A stretch of 64,000 bases of DNA from Vibrio toranzoniae (GTDB lineage: Bacteria > Pseudomonadota > Gammaproteobacteria > Enterobacterales > Vibrionaceae). Positions 19,259 through 29,232 of the stretch are shown here, piece after piece (positions within the stretch are counted from its first letter, which is position 1; each line of letters begins with the position of its first letter). The DNA is taken from NCBI RefSeq assembly GCF_024347655.1, contig NZ_AP025515.1, forward strand, positions 310,001 through 374,000, read 5' to 3'. Under the pieces are notes generated by a model. It saw only the letters and a list, made by a program, of their open reading frames with translations. It made no database searches and was not told the origin of the DNA. Both the position numbers and the translations under genes were made by a program.

Positions 19259-19483
19259 ATGGATACAACAGCTCTCATCTACGATACATTGGAAGGGTTA
19301 TCGAACGCTGAGCCGCAACAGCACGCTCAAATTCGCCAAAATCTCTATAACCAATTGGATTTATCATTTGAGAAACAGTTAGCCTTGTATTCAAATGTCC
19401 TAGGTCCAGCCAGTGCAGGGCGTATTACCGACCTAGAAAGTGCCGCTATTTCTGCAAGTAAAAGCCTTGGTCTGAAAAAGTAA
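19259..19483 (+). CDS. Small conserved hypothetical protein (74 aa)
   Basis: 74 aa, starting ATG with AAGGA 6 bp upstream and followed by a strong terminator at 19524-19547, so it is a real independent transcription unit. The sequence is soluble and mostly helical (MDTTALIYDTLEGLSNAEPQ). I do not recognise the family. Confidence 0.65.
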   Translation: MDTTALIYDTLEGLSNAEPQQHAQIRQNLYNQLDLSFEKQLALYSNVLGPASAGRITDLESAAISASKSLGLKK

Positions 19484-19523
19484 ATACTCCGTTATACGGA
19501 TCGCTTGATACCATCGTTAAAGG

Positions 19524-19547
19524 CGCTGCTTATATGCAGCGTTTTTT
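19524..19547 (+). terminator. Rho-independent terminator after the 74-aa gene
   Basis: Stem CGCTGC / GCAGCG with a 6-nt loop and a TTTTTT tail, 40 bp past the stop. Confidence 0.85.
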
Positions 19548-19780
19548 ATACGAGAAAAGTACATTCTACCTTTCATCCTAAGCAAAACTTACAATAACCT
19601 TAACCTCTCCACACCGTACCGACCTCTCAAAATTACTTGTTACAAATGTATATAACAAATTTATCAAGGTTATCGCCCGATACATTTAGTTAATCTTATG
19701 TTTCATATTTAACAGGTGCGCAACCATATCTAAATGACTAATGTTAGTAGCACGTTAACCACACATTAGATGGAAGGCTC

Positions 19781-19963
19781 ATGAGAGTACTTATTGAATA
19801 TACACAAACAGGCAAATACCGAGACCATGCGTGGGAAGCACTAACCATTCGTTCAAAGGGCGAAATTCAAGCTGTGACTCCCTCTTATGCGGCTCAACTT
19901 ATCGAACAGAATCGCGCCAGCTTAACGACTACCGAAACTCAAGATATCGTCATCCAGCCCTAA
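19781..19963 (+). CDS. Small conserved hypothetical protein (60 aa)
   Basis: 60 aa with a strong GGAAGG site upstream of ATG. Begins MRVLIEYTQTGKYRDHAWEA; soluble, no recognised domain. It ends just before the bidirectional terminator at 20019-20044, which supports a genuine small gene. Confidence 0.6.
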   Translation: MRVLIEYTQTGKYRDHAWEALTIRSKGEIQAVTPSYAAQLIEQNRASLTTTETQDIVIQP

Positions 19964-20018
19964 TGGTTTTAAAAGCTACCCCTCCTAGTTCTTAATATCT
20001 AAGTTCGATGACCTAATA

Positions 20019-20044
20019 AAAACGCTGCACGGATGCAGCGTTTT
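20019..20044. terminator. Bidirectional terminator between the 60-aa gene and prolyl aminopeptidase
   Basis: AAAACGCTGC ACGGAT GCAGCGTTTT is a perfect 10-bp stem with A-run and T-run on both sides. The core CGCTGC/GCAGCG is the same as in the terminator at 19524. Confidence 0.85.
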
Positions 20045-20080
20045 CTTGTTTCTGGCGTCTTTTTAACGAAGCTAGCTTAA

Positions 20081-21373
20081 TTACTTTGGCAGGTTTTCTA
20101 ACGATTCAACCATCGTCATTAATTTATCGATAATTCTTTCTCCGTCTACTCGCAAGCCGTTGTGTTCATATTCATTAGTGATCCACGCTTTTGAGTTTGG
20201 AATAGTCGCCAGTGTTTCACGGCTGTAATCTAGTTCAACGTACATATCATCCGCGTAAACCGCACACGCCATTGGAACTGTATTCTTGCTCAGCTGTTCT
20301 GCATTATACAACTTGCCCCAATCCGCTTTCTCAGCCAAAAGGTTCGCCGCTTCACGTAAAGGCTTCAGTGTTTCTAATTGGTCAAACATCCACGGGTACA
20401 CCATTTCTCCAGTAAACCAGAACTCACTACCCGATTGGTAGTTAAAGTGTGGGTACTGTTGGCGAACTCTGTGTGCAGACCATTGTGAGGCCTTGCCTTG
20501 GCAGTAAATCGATTCATGCAGAATCGCGTAGATAGGGTTCGTTAGGTAGCCCTGCTCTTGCTGCATTTGATTTAGGAAGCTGTAGCTCAACTGCTTGTTT
20601 CCGTTCACTTCAACAAACGCACTCTCTAATGTGAAGTACATAGGAAGGTTTGCTTCACCACCGCCAAGATTAATACCAATCAACTGGAACTGTTCAACCG
20701 TAAATACTTGACCATTTGGCAGTCTCACGTCGTTGTTGAGCAGGTAATCAGAAATCTCACGACACATAGCTTGTGCTTGCGGGAACTGAGCAAAGAAAGC
20801 TCTGTTTTTATCTTCTACACGCTTGTAGGTTGCTCGATACACATCGTCAGCTTCGCGCTCAATAGACGGAATACCACCCGTTACATAACAGCGTTGTAAG
20901 CTTTGTGGGAACAGCGATAAGTAGCTCAATGTGCAGAAGCCACCAAAGCTCTGGCCAATCGTCGACCATTGCTTAACACCGAACTGCTCACGAATGGCTT
21001 CCGCATCACGAACGATGCTATCCGCTCTGAAATGCGTTAAGTACTCAACTTGTTTCTCTGGAGACAAATGCGCCAACGTTTCATGGCTGATCACCGTGCT
21101 GTTGCCCGTACCACGTTGGTCTAGAAGCAGAACACGGTAGTTTTGCAATGCACGCTTTAGCCAACCCGATTGGCCGCTCACGCGTGGAGAAGGAAAACCT
21201 GGGCCGCCTTGAAAGTAGATCAACCACGGCAGTTCTTGCGCATCTTTAGCGAGATCAACTAGCTCACGTGCGAAGACTTGGATCTGTTGTCCATCTTTTG
21301 CTTGGTAATCGAGTGGCAACTCAAAAGAGTGCTGACGATACAAGGTCGTTCCATCAATAAAGTTAGCTTGCAC
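20081..21373 (-). CDS. pip: Prolyl aminopeptidase (peptidase S33, alpha/beta hydrolase)
   Basis: 430 aa, start GTG with AAGGA 7 bp upstream. The oxyanion segment YFQGGPGFPSP, the LLDQRGTGNST block and the nucleophile elbow GQSFGG are the S33 signatures. The length and the late conserved Asp/His region (YADDMYVELDYS, NEYEHNGLR) fit the long, Aeromonas-type prolyl aminopeptidase, which releases N-terminal Pro from peptides in the cytoplasm. No signal peptide. Stand-alone gene with its own terminator downstream. Confidence 0.88.
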   Translation of the reverse strand: MQANFIDGTTLYRQHSFELPLDYQAKDGQQIQVFARELVDLAKDAQELPWLIYFQGGPGFPSPRVSGQSGWLKRALQNYRVLLLDQRGTGNSTVISHETLAHLSPEKQVEYLTHFRADSIVRDAEAIREQFGVKQWSTIGQSFGGFCTLSYLSLFPQSLQRCYVTGGIPSIEREADDVYRATYKRVEDKNRAFFAQFPQAQAMCREISDYLLNNDVRLPNGQVFTVEQFQLIGINLGGGEANLPMYFTLESAFVEVNGNKQLSYSFLNQMQQEQGYLTNPIYAILHESIYCQGKASQWSAHRVRQQYPHFNYQSGSEFWFTGEMVYPWMFDQLETLKPLREAANLLAEKADWGKLYNAEQLSKNTVPMACAVYADDMYVELDYSRETLATIPNSKAWITNEYEHNGLRVDGERIIDKLMTMVESLENLPK

Positions 21374-21612
21374 GCTTCATTCCTTTTTATCTGATTCTAA
21401 TGTCATCGGTACGAATAATAACGGCGCCCGTTGGCACCTAGAATTAGCAAGATACGCATAGTGGCTTGTAAAAGAAACCGTTTGTTTAACCTGAATGTGA
21501 AGGTACTTCATTAAATCACCAAATTAGCTTTAAACACATAACAACTTGCATAAAAACAAAAGATTGAAAGGGTGGTCTATTGAGAGGAGGAATGAGTACG
21601 GGTGACAAATAA

Positions 21613-21649
21613 AAAGAGCTTAACGAGGTGAGGATACGTTAAGCTCTTT
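21613..21649 (-). terminator. Rho-independent terminator at the end of the BCCT/dipeptidase cluster
   Basis: A perfect 13-bp stem AAAGAGCTTAACG (21613-21625) with CGTTAAGCTCTTT (21637-21649) and an 11-nt loop, followed on the minus strand by TTTTTATTTG. It lies 80 bp past the end of the DUF3726 reading frame, within the otherwise empty 354-bp stretch 21374-21727. Confidence 0.85.
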
Positions 21650-21727
21650 GGTTTTATCTGTATTAACAAACTAACTGGTCCATTTGCCGTTAATCTATCG
21701 AATCGTTAGTTCTGACACATCTAGCAA

Positions 21728-22465
21728 CTATGAAGCCGTCAGTTCACCTGCACCTTGAGTCGAGCGTTCGCTGCTCTGAACTAAGATTGCGGTAGCGGTC
21801 TCTTTCAGTGTTGCCCACTCTCCATCATCAACCTCGATACCATCGTTCCATGCTTTCTCTTGAGTTTTAAAAAGCGCTTCCGATTCAATGTGTGTTTGGT
21901 AGCCATCTGACAAACGTTCGATATCGAAATCCTGGACGGAAAGTTCGATGGTCATATTGTGGATATGTTCGACCGATGCCAGTGGCAAATCTGATAAAAA
22001 CAGTTCAGGTGCAACGCAACCACGATTAAGCACATACAAAGTGCTCTTAGGGCTAGAGCCGTTATCCTAACGTGCCATGCACGCGATGCCTTTCGCAGCC
22101 AGCTTTACAAGCTCGCTGTACGCTAACCAACGGTTATGACAGTTATTAAGCTCAATTTTCAGCGTCTTCTTGCCGACCATTTTTTCAATCGCGTAATCAA
22201 TCACCACTGGAAGGTGACACGCCAAACTCGCTTTGTGCAGGTCGACTTCAACCGTATTATCGCTGCGCACCTGAATATCCACGGGGCAATCGTCTTCTAG
22301 ACCAATGAAGTTGCTTGCATTGTTAAAGTGACGAACACCATCCAAACCGACCATTTGTAAATCTGCCACCATGTTCGCTATCACGTCGGCTTCACCACAT
22401 GCACGACGCATACCCAGAAAGGCCTTATTGACGGCCGCTACCAGTTCATTGTGAGAGACGATCAT
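21728..22465 (-). pseudogene. DUF3726 family protein interrupted by an in-frame amber codon
   Basis: The frame from ATG 22465 encodes 132 aa (MIVSHNELVAAVNKAFLGMRRAC..., like the N-terminus of DUF3726 proteins). It then meets TAG at 22067-22069 and continues in the same frame without another stop (DNGSSPKSTLYVLNRGCVAPELF...) to 21728. The joined product would be 245 codons, close to the length I expect for the family, so the gene looks like one ORF split by a single nonsense codon. The start overlaps the upstream gene's stop (ATGA). Either a recent point mutation, a sequencing error, or amber read-through. A separate restart at the TTG at 22039 has no good ribosome site. Function of DUF3726 is unknown. 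Confidence 0.75.
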
Positions 22466-24225
22466 AACGATTTACCTCCATGTTGGCCTTTCGTACTTGT
22501 ACTGCGAATAGGTGTGCTTCGAGTTGAAACACTTTGCGAATCAGACAGTTCAGCTTCACTTGGTAAGACTGGGAACACCCATTCGTCCTGATGAATCTCA
22601 TCAAGCAATGGCGCACCTTGGAAGAATGTCACTCGTACCCAGCGATCTGAGCGAGGGTCAAACTTAGTCGCACCAAACATCGCAAGCTTACAACGCAGTA
22701 AGTGCATTGGCAGCGAATCTTGATGCAGCACATTCATTTGAATGTCGCCCATCGCCTTGTTACCTAACGTCCACACACGGCGAGCAATTGCACGATGCTG
22801 CGGTTGTTTAACAAGGAATTCAGCCAATGAAAGCTCAGGCGCGAATTGCAATAAAGCATGGTATAGACGGTAAGCTTGACGACCGATATCCAACGGTAGT
22901 TCACGCTCTTCCCCCAGCTCTTCGCCTCGTACACCGAGTCTTGGCTCTTCTTTGTCTTGAGAGCGATACCAGAACCAGTAGTTGTTCTCTGCTTTCGTAA
23001 AGTCAGTCGTGATCGCCCAGCGATACTTTTCTTCTAATACAACCAACAACTCTTGAATCTTTTTGCCACTAGGAAGTGACAATGTTTCGCTGCAATTCAT
23101 TTGCTCTTGATGGGCGTCCACTAATTCTGGGTACAATTCCATCAAGCATGAGATAAGGATTTCTTGGGCTTCCATACTCATGCGCTTAGATTGCTCGACA
23201 AACTGCGACCATGTCTCACACAGGCTGACAGACGTTTCTAGCGATTGTTCTATTTCTTTCAAATCATCAACAGCAGCTTTGTTCAGCTCTTGCTGCGTTT
23301 CATTGATGGTAACGACTTGCTCTAAATGACAAATCGCTTTTTTAACTAAGGTACGTAGTGGCTCGATCAACGCCGTATCAGTCTGACTCGCCAATACTGC
23401 AGCCAATGCTTGTTCACGGGCTGTCATCCATTGATCGACAATCCTTGGGTGGTTAATAAGGTATGGCGCCATGCCTAAACCTGTTGCATTACCCACACCT
23501 AAATAGCGCTGTAATCCACGGTGCAAAGTAATTGCTTGTTCGCCGCCTTGCTGCTCAGCTAGGGAATGAACCCAATCTAGGCTGAACTCGCGTAGCATAT
23601 AAACCGCACACATTTGAGCACTGAACGACTGGTTAAAATCTGGATTGTTTTCCAATATTCTAAAATCAGCAATACCAAATTTTCCATTACCATATACCGC
23701 AGTCGTTCGTAGGATGTAGCCAACTTCAGCTAGCTCTTTTGGCGTTGGTTGAACACCTTTAGCCAAGTGACTAACAATATGTTCAAACACACGCACACTT
23801 TTGTTGGCACGCGCTAAAACAAGCACATTGTTAGAGTTACGACCTGCTTCTTGAAGCGGTACATTCGCACGAAGTCTTTCAAGTAGGGTGACATCAACAT
23901 CACCAAGAACAAGCGCGAACGTTACGTCCCACTTTTCAGCAATTACGCGGTCATTTCGTTCGTCGTCTGCAATTTCATCACAAAAAACAACCAAATGATA
24001 AACATGATTTGGCGTCGCTAGCTTATAGATAACGTGACCAAAGCCTTGAGCGTCTAATTGCCACTCATGCTTAGTCACTTTCCATTGCTGTTGCGCCATT
24101 TTACGAATCAGAGTTCTTACGAAGCTGATACGTGTTTGGTGCATAGCACCCAGTCTTTCCGGTGCCATGACGACGGTTGCGTCACGTAGTGCTGATTCAG
24201 TGTAGGTAGAACGATGTGCATCCAT
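22462..24225 (-). CDS. Large conserved hypothetical protein of the BCCT/dipeptidase cluster
   Basis: 587 aa from ATG 24223-24225, chosen over an ATG 14 codons upstream because it has GGTGGTGAG just before it. I do not recognise the family. It is soluble, with no signal peptide; the N-terminal third has alternating beta strands (HVYHLVVFCDEIADDERND, WDVTFALVLGDVDVT) and the middle is largely helical, with an apparent coiled-coil stretch around TINETQQELNKAAVDDLKEIEQS. The 4-bp overlap with the DUF3726 gene suggests the two products act together, possibly as an enzyme or assembly pair for the cluster's substrate (inference). Confidence 0.75.
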   Translation of the reverse strand: MDAHRSTYTESALRDATVVMAPERLGAMHQTRISFVRTLIRKMAQQQWKVTKHEWQLDAQGFGHVIYKLATPNHVYHLVVFCDEIADDERNDRVIAEKWDVTFALVLGDVDVTLLERLRANVPLQEAGRNSNNVLVLARANKSVRVFEHIVSHLAKGVQPTPKELAEVGYILRTTAVYGNGKFGIADFRILENNPDFNQSFSAQMCAVYMLREFSLDWVHSLAEQQGGEQAITLHRGLQRYLGVGNATGLGMAPYLINHPRIVDQWMTAREQALAAVLASQTDTALIEPLRTLVKKAICHLEQVVTINETQQELNKAAVDDLKEIEQSLETSVSLCETWSQFVEQSKRMSMEAQEILISCLMELYPELVDAHQEQMNCSETLSLPSGKKIQELLVVLEEKYRWAITTDFTKAENNYWFWYRSQDKEEPRLGVRGEELGEERELPLDIGRQAYRLYHALLQFAPELSLAEFLVKQPQHRAIARRVWTLGNKAMGDIQMNVLHQDSLPMHLLRCKLAMFGATKFDPRSDRWVRVTFFQGAPLLDEIHQDEWVFPVLPSEAELSDSQSVSTRSTPIRSTSTKGQHGGKSL

Positions 24226-24522
24226 TTTGCTCACCACCTTTGTAGTTATAAGGAACTTGCTAGCCATTCAGAACTGGACGTTGCCGTCATTTAAAGCACT
24301 TGTTATTAACAGTATGCTGGTTAGCTTCCACGTTTTTGATAGTTATTGAAGCAAGCGAACTCGCCCATTATTATTTGTTCTGACTAGGTCTCTTCACTTA
24401 AATAATGCCGTCTGATGTATCTTCACCAGTACGGCTTTCCCCTTTTTTCAGTGTTTCGTATCAGCCTTTTTTCAAAGACTTATTTGTTCTTATTTCATCA
24501 ATTTCTTACAGCGTCTTCTCTT

Positions 24523-26130
24523 TTATAAACCTTGCTCTTTCGCCATCTTGATTGCGATCTGAGGCGCATTCCAAAGCGATGGTAATAAGATTAAGGACAC
24601 TGGTACCGCAGTGATAACAATGAAGGATTGCAGCGCTGAAATACCGCCAGAACCTAGGGAAATCAGAATTAACGCTGTTACCCCCATCATCACACCCCAG
24701 AAAGTACGAATAATTGCATTGGGCTCTGTCTCGCCACTGATCACCACACTGATGGTGTAAGTCATTGAGTCACCGGTCGTTACGATGAAGATCGTCGTTA
24801 AGATCAAGAACAAAATCGAGATAAGCATTGGCATTGGTAGCTGCTGAGTGACCGCCAGTAGCGCGCCTGGTAAGTTAAAACCTTCGAACGCTTTACTTAC
24901 GCTACCTGGATCTGCCATTTCGAACGCAAGGCCAGAGCCGCCAACAATCGTGAACCAAAAGCAAGTAACAAACGGTGCGATAAGACTAATGGTTGATACC
25001 AATTGGCGAATACTACGACCGCGAGAAATACGAGCAATAAAGATTGCCATCATTGGGCCGTAACCTAAGAACCAACCCCAGAAGAACACGGTCCACCAGC
25101 TTAACCAACCTTCGTCACCACGGTATGTTGCCATTGGGATGAAGTTATCAATCATGCTGCCTACACCTTGAATATAGCCATTAAAGATGAAGTTTGTTGG
25201 ACCAAAAATCAGGATGTAGACCATCAATGCCATCGCCAAAATTACGTTGTAACGGCTTAGCATTTGCATTCCGCGGTTAAGACCACTTAATGCCGACAAT
25301 GTGTACAGAACGATAGCAAACAAGATGATGATCAGTTGGGTCGTGAAACCGTCTGGAATACCAAACAATTCGTTCAGTGCGTAGCTCACTTGCAAGCCTA
25401 AGAAACCGATAGGACCAATGGTGCCCGCCGCTACTGCGACAATACAACATGCATCAATCAATGCGCCGGTATGGCCTTTCAGTGCTCGCTCTCCTAAAAC
25501 TGGGTAAAGAAGAATGCGAGGTTTAAGCGGCAAGCCTTTATTGTAATGGAGGTGCATAACCACAATCGAGGTCAAACTACCGACAATGGCCCATGCTAGG
25601 AAACCCCAGTGCATGAAGGATTGCGATAACGCATTCACCGCGCCTTGCTGTGCATTTTCTTGCGCGCCATACAATGGTGGTGGGCTAACGTAATGTGCAA
25701 TCGGCTCTGCTGCCGCCCAAAATACACCGCCACCAGCAAGTAGCGTACAGAAGATGATCGCCATCCAACGGAAGCCGTCCATTTCAGGTTTAGCGATGCC
25801 GCCTAGGATAACCTTGCCTGTTCGCCCTGCCGCCAGGCCAAGACCAATAAGAAAAGTCAGAAGAAGAAGCATTTGCCAGTAAGGACCGAACACTTTTACA
25901 GACCATGCAAAGCCCGTATTTACTAGGCTTGATAACAGCTCATCATCAAACAAAGCAAGAGCCACGAACAGAGCGATAAAACCGCCGCTGTACCAAAGTG
26001 CTGGGTTGGTTAGCCCTAATTTGTCTGAGGTAGACTCAGACTGGTTTGTGTTGCTTTTTGCATTACTTGCTGTGTGTGCTTGACCCGCATTTACGTTTGA
26101 AGATTTCACGCTATTGGTTAAATCAGACAT
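24523..26130 (-). CDS. BCCT family (betaine/choline/carnitine-type) transporter
   Basis: 535 aa, ATG with GGAG 7 bp upstream. Twelve hydrophobic segments follow a polar 45-residue N-terminal tail. The family signature region reads WWTVFFWGWFLGYGPMMAIF then IARISRGRSIRQL, which identifies BCCT carriers of quaternary amines and related zwitterions. The usual aromatic-box motif (WxxWAP/SWSP-like) is altered to GYGP, so the substrate may not be betaine or choline. It sits between the dipeptidase and the 587-aa gene and is probably the importer for the cluster's substrate. Confidence 0.9.
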   Translation of the reverse strand: MSDLTNSVKSSNVNAGQAHTASNAKSNTNQSESTSDKLGLTNPALWYSGGFIALFVALALFDDELLSSLVNTGFAWSVKVFGPYWQMLLLLTFLIGLGLAAGRTGKVILGGIAKPEMDGFRWMAIIFCTLLAGGGVFWAAAEPIAHYVSPPPLYGAQENAQQGAVNALSQSFMHWGFLAWAIVGSLTSIVVMHLHYNKGLPLKPRILLYPVLGERALKGHTGALIDACCIVAVAAGTIGPIGFLGLQVSYALNELFGIPDGFTTQLIIILFAIVLYTLSALSGLNRGMQMLSRYNVILAMALMVYILIFGPTNFIFNGYIQGVGSMIDNFIPMATYRGDEGWLSWWTVFFWGWFLGYGPMMAIFIARISRGRSIRQLVSTISLIAPFVTCFWFTIVGGSGLAFEMADPGSVSKAFEGFNLPGALLAVTQQLPMPMLISILFLILTTIFIVTTGDSMTYTISVVISGETEPNAIIRTFWGVMMGVTALILISLGSGGISALQSFIVITAVPVSLILLPSLWNAPQIAIKMAKEQGL

Positions 26131-26360
26131 ACTCTGACTCCAGAGGTTTCTTTGCAGCTGTCATTTGAATGATGACTACAAGGGTGTATTTAACACCTGC
26201 CCTATTGTTTTTTGTGTTGAGCAGGCTAATCCATGTTTGGGTTACCGCGTTGCGAAATAGACCGTTGTTCCTTTTGAATAGTGAAATTAGTTTAAGCAGC
26301 GCTTGCTCATTGAACGTTTGTTAGCAGGCTGCTAATTCGATGATGGCTCGTGTGAAACCG

Positions 26361-27356
26361 TTAACTCTTGGTTTGAGGCGCTAGGCCATCTTTCAAGAAA
26401 TTAAACCAGTTTTCTCCCAAGACTTGTCCAGCTTCAGACTCGCTGAAACCATGACGCATCAATCCGTTATATATGTTTTCCATACCCGCACTACCGCAGA
26501 ACCAAGGCAACGCATCTGGCCAACCTGAGTTGTTCGCAGAGCCTTCTCCGTAGTCCATTGCTTTAGACCAACGACCATTTCTCATCCATTCAAGAACGGC
26601 TTGAGGTTGGTTTAAGCATAGGTCACTGCCAATACCGAGGTGCTCTACGCCGACCATGTCAGCAGTAGTCGCAACCATTTGGCAGAAGTCTTCCAAGGTA
26701 CATTGGCTGCCATTAGGTAGGTGGAATGGGTATAAGCTGAATCCGATTAAGCCACCGCGTGTGGTTAGGGCTTTAATCACATCGTTTGATTTGTTTCGTA
26801 GTGCATCATGAGCAAACGTCGGGTTCGCATGGCTGATACAAATAGGACGCGAAGACAAATCAATTGCTTCAAGTGTTGAGCGCTCAGCACTGTGAGACAT
26901 ATCGATGATCATGCCCACTCGGTTCATCTCTTCGATGGCTTGTTTACCAAAACGAGTAATACCGGTGTCGTTCTTCTCGTAGCAACCCGTCGCCAATAAG
27001 CTCTGGTTGTTGTACGTCAATTGCATGATCAAAAGACCTTGCTTACGCATCACTTCGATAAGACCAATCTCATCGTCGATTGGAGAACAGTTTTGAGCAC
27101 CAAGGAAAATACCGACTTTACCCGTCGCTTTTGCAGTCTCAACATCAGCCATTGAGTGAATCGGCATGATGAGGTCTGCGTTCTGCTCGAATCTTAAGTT
27201 CCACTCTGCAAAGCGAGATAAGGTTTCACGAGCTGTCTCGTGGTAAACCGCGGTAGCGTGAACTGCTGTAATGCCGCTCGCCTTTAGTGTTTGGAAATAT
27301 TCTCTGTTCCAATTGCAGTATTGCAATCCATCTATAACAATCCGTTGCTGGTACAT
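26361..27356 (-). CDS. Dipeptidase, peptidase M19 (renal/membrane dipeptidase family)
   Basis: 331 aa from ATG 27354-27356, which has AGGAG 5 bp upstream. M19 metal-site blocks: VDTAxx-like IPIHSMADVE region, IDMSHSAERSTLEAID (catalytic His with SH), PICISHANPTFAHDALRN and LGIGSDLCL. The canonical HxD at the N-terminus is not obvious in VIDGLQYCNWN, where Asp10 is present without the partner His, so the metal site may be atypical. In bacteria such proteins often sit in amine or amino-acid degradation clusters rather than hydrolysing dietary dipeptides. Likely hydrolyses an amide or peptide-like bond of the compound imported by the adjacent BCCT. Confidence 0.87.
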   Translation of the reverse strand: MYQQRIVIDGLQYCNWNREYFQTLKASGITAVHATAVYHETARETLSRFAEWNLRFEQNADLIMPIHSMADVETAKATGKVGIFLGAQNCSPIDDEIGLIEVMRKQGLLIMQLTYNNQSLLATGCYEKNDTGITRFGKQAIEEMNRVGMIIDMSHSAERSTLEAIDLSSRPICISHANPTFAHDALRNKSNDVIKALTTRGGLIGFSLYPFHLPNGSQCTLEDFCQMVATTADMVGVEHLGIGSDLCLNQPQAVLEWMRNGRWSKAMDYGEGSANNSGWPDALPWFCGSAGMENIYNGLMRHGFSESEAGQVLGENWFNFLKDGLAPQTKS

Positions 27357-27566
27357 AACCACTCCTATTGAAAGCTCAGTGTTCTAGCTCGGTTTTGAAA
27401 ACACGCTCAAATAACATGTTTTCAAAAATGGGTTAAATCACTTATCTAAATTCGTTTGCTGCTTTGGTTTAAATGTTGGCCTGACTCTGTGAATCAGGCC
27501 AATTCGATAGCTGGATAGCTAGGAAGTTAATATCTTCAGCTATCCAATTTTTATACAGAAAGCTGA

Positions 27567-29030
27567 TTAGTAAGGACGCTGGTAAGCCGTCTTAACCACT
27601 GTGTAGAACTCTTTCGCGTATTGACCTTGCTCACGAGGACCGAAGCTAGACTCTTTACGACCACCAAACGGTACGTGGTAATCCGTGCCTGCAGTTGGTA
27701 GGTTCACCATCACACAACCTGTTTGCGCTTGTTGCTTGAACATTGCGCTAGTACGTAGGCTCTGAGTGATGATGCCGCCCGTTAGACCAAAGCGAGTATC
27801 GTTGGTTGTCGCAATCGCTTCTTCTAGGTCAGCGACACGAATCACACTTGCCATTGGTGCGAACACTTCTTCTTGGTTCACTTCCCAATCGTTCTTAGTG
27901 TTTAAGAACAACGTTGGAGACATGTAAAAACCTTCGTGTTTCATGCTCAAACGTTCGCCACCAAATGCTAGCTCACCGCCGCTTTGACGTGCTTTCTCAA
28001 CCCAACCTAGGTTTGCTTCAAGTTGGTTTCCATCGACAACAGGGCCCATGAACACGCCGTCTTCTAGTGCGTGACCCACTTTCAGCTCACTCATACGTTT
28101 GATTAATGCTTCAACGTATTGGTCGTGAATGCTATCCATAACCACAAGGCGAGAAGACGCGGTACATTTTTGCCCCGCACCCGAGAACGAACCTGCAATC
28201 GTTGCATCAACCGCAGTTTGGATGTCTGCATCGTCAGCAATAACAAGTGCGTTTTTACTGCCCATTTCTAGTTGGCAACGAACGAAGTTTGGCGCGGTAG
28301 CAGCTGCAACCTTACGACCCGTATCAACAGAACCGGTAAAGCTCACGCCGTTCACTTCTTTAGAGTTGATCAGTGCATCACCTACCGTTGAACCGCTACC
28401 TAGTACAAGGTTAAACGTACCTGCAGGGATACCTTGACGGTGGATGATCTCTGTAAGCGCGACCGCACTTGCTGGTGTTAGGTTTGCTGGTTTCCAGATA
28501 ACGCTGTTACCGAAAGCCAGTGCTGGAGCAATTTTCCAAGCAGCCGTTGCTGTCGGGAAGTTCCAAGGAGAGATGATGCCGATAACGCCTACCGCTTCAC
28601 GAGTCACTTCAACAGAAACACCAGGGCGCACAGATTCAGCGTTGTCGCCAATTTGACGAAGTACTTCTGCTGCGAAGTATTGGAAGAACTGACCTGCGCG
28701 GTAAATTTCACCACGACCTTCAGCAAAAGGCTTACCTTCTTCACGAGAAAGCAACGTACCCAGCTCATCACAACGTGCAATCAGCTCATCACCAATCGCT
28801 TGAAGTACCGCTTGCTTGCGTTCAATTGGCGTTTTTTCCCACTCTGGCTGAGCGTGCTTTGCCGCTGAAATCGCTTGTTGAACCTGTTCAGCACTTGCTT
28901 GTGCAAAGTTACCGATGTTTTCAGAAATATCTGATGGGTTAATGTTCGCAACGGTGCTTACACCCGCTTGCCATTCGCCGCCAATGTAAAGTGCGTTTTC
29001 TGCTTGAACATTCTGTAATTGAGTCATCAT
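27567..29030 (-). CDS. NAD(P)-dependent aldehyde dehydrogenase (ketoglutaric-semialdehyde-type)
   Basis: 487 aa. Visible ALDH motifs: SPWNFPTATAAWKIAPALAF (cofactor), FTGSVDTGRKVA, the general-base region LEMGSKNALVI and the catalytic Cys in GQKCTASSR. The C-terminal end YHVPFGGRKESSFGPREQG resembles alpha-ketoglutaric semialdehyde dehydrogenases. It oxidises an aldehyde to an acid in the cytoplasm. As second gene of the minus-strand cluster after RidA, it likely handles a semialdehyde produced from the imported compound. The exact substrate is unknown. Confidence 0.9.
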   Translation of the reverse strand: MMTQLQNVQAENALYIGGEWQAGVSTVANINPSDISENIGNFAQASAEQVQQAISAAKHAQPEWEKTPIERKQAVLQAIGDELIARCDELGTLLSREEGKPFAEGRGEIYRAGQFFQYFAAEVLRQIGDNAESVRPGVSVEVTREAVGVIGIISPWNFPTATAAWKIAPALAFGNSVIWKPANLTPASAVALTEIIHRQGIPAGTFNLVLGSGSTVGDALINSKEVNGVSFTGSVDTGRKVAAATAPNFVRCQLEMGSKNALVIADDADIQTAVDATIAGSFSGAGQKCTASSRLVVMDSIHDQYVEALIKRMSELKVGHALEDGVFMGPVVDGNQLEANLGWVEKARQSGGELAFGGERLSMKHEGFYMSPTLFLNTKNDWEVNQEEVFAPMASVIRVADLEEAIATTNDTRFGLTGGIITQSLRTSAMFKQQAQTGCVMVNLPTAGTDYHVPFGGRKESSFGPREQGQYAKEFYTVVKTAYQRPY

Positions 29031-29232
29031 TCTGTCCTTGTAACGGTTAGGTTGCGGTCGAGTCTGGCAACCATCTGATTAATGAATAAAACGTTAATTT
29101 ATATAAGGAATAACGTTTAAATTTTGTATCTAAAACTGAACCAAGTCGCTTGTATCAATAAAGATCTTTACAGACTAATTTCTTTACAAACAAATAGCTT
29201 TAATCCGCAAATAGCCTTAGTTCACAATCGAA

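Noticed and set aside
22039..22040. Independent 103-aa gene starting at TTG 22039
   Set aside because: It is in frame with the preceding DUF3726 ORF, lacks a ribosome site and is better read as the rest of that gene after the amber codon.
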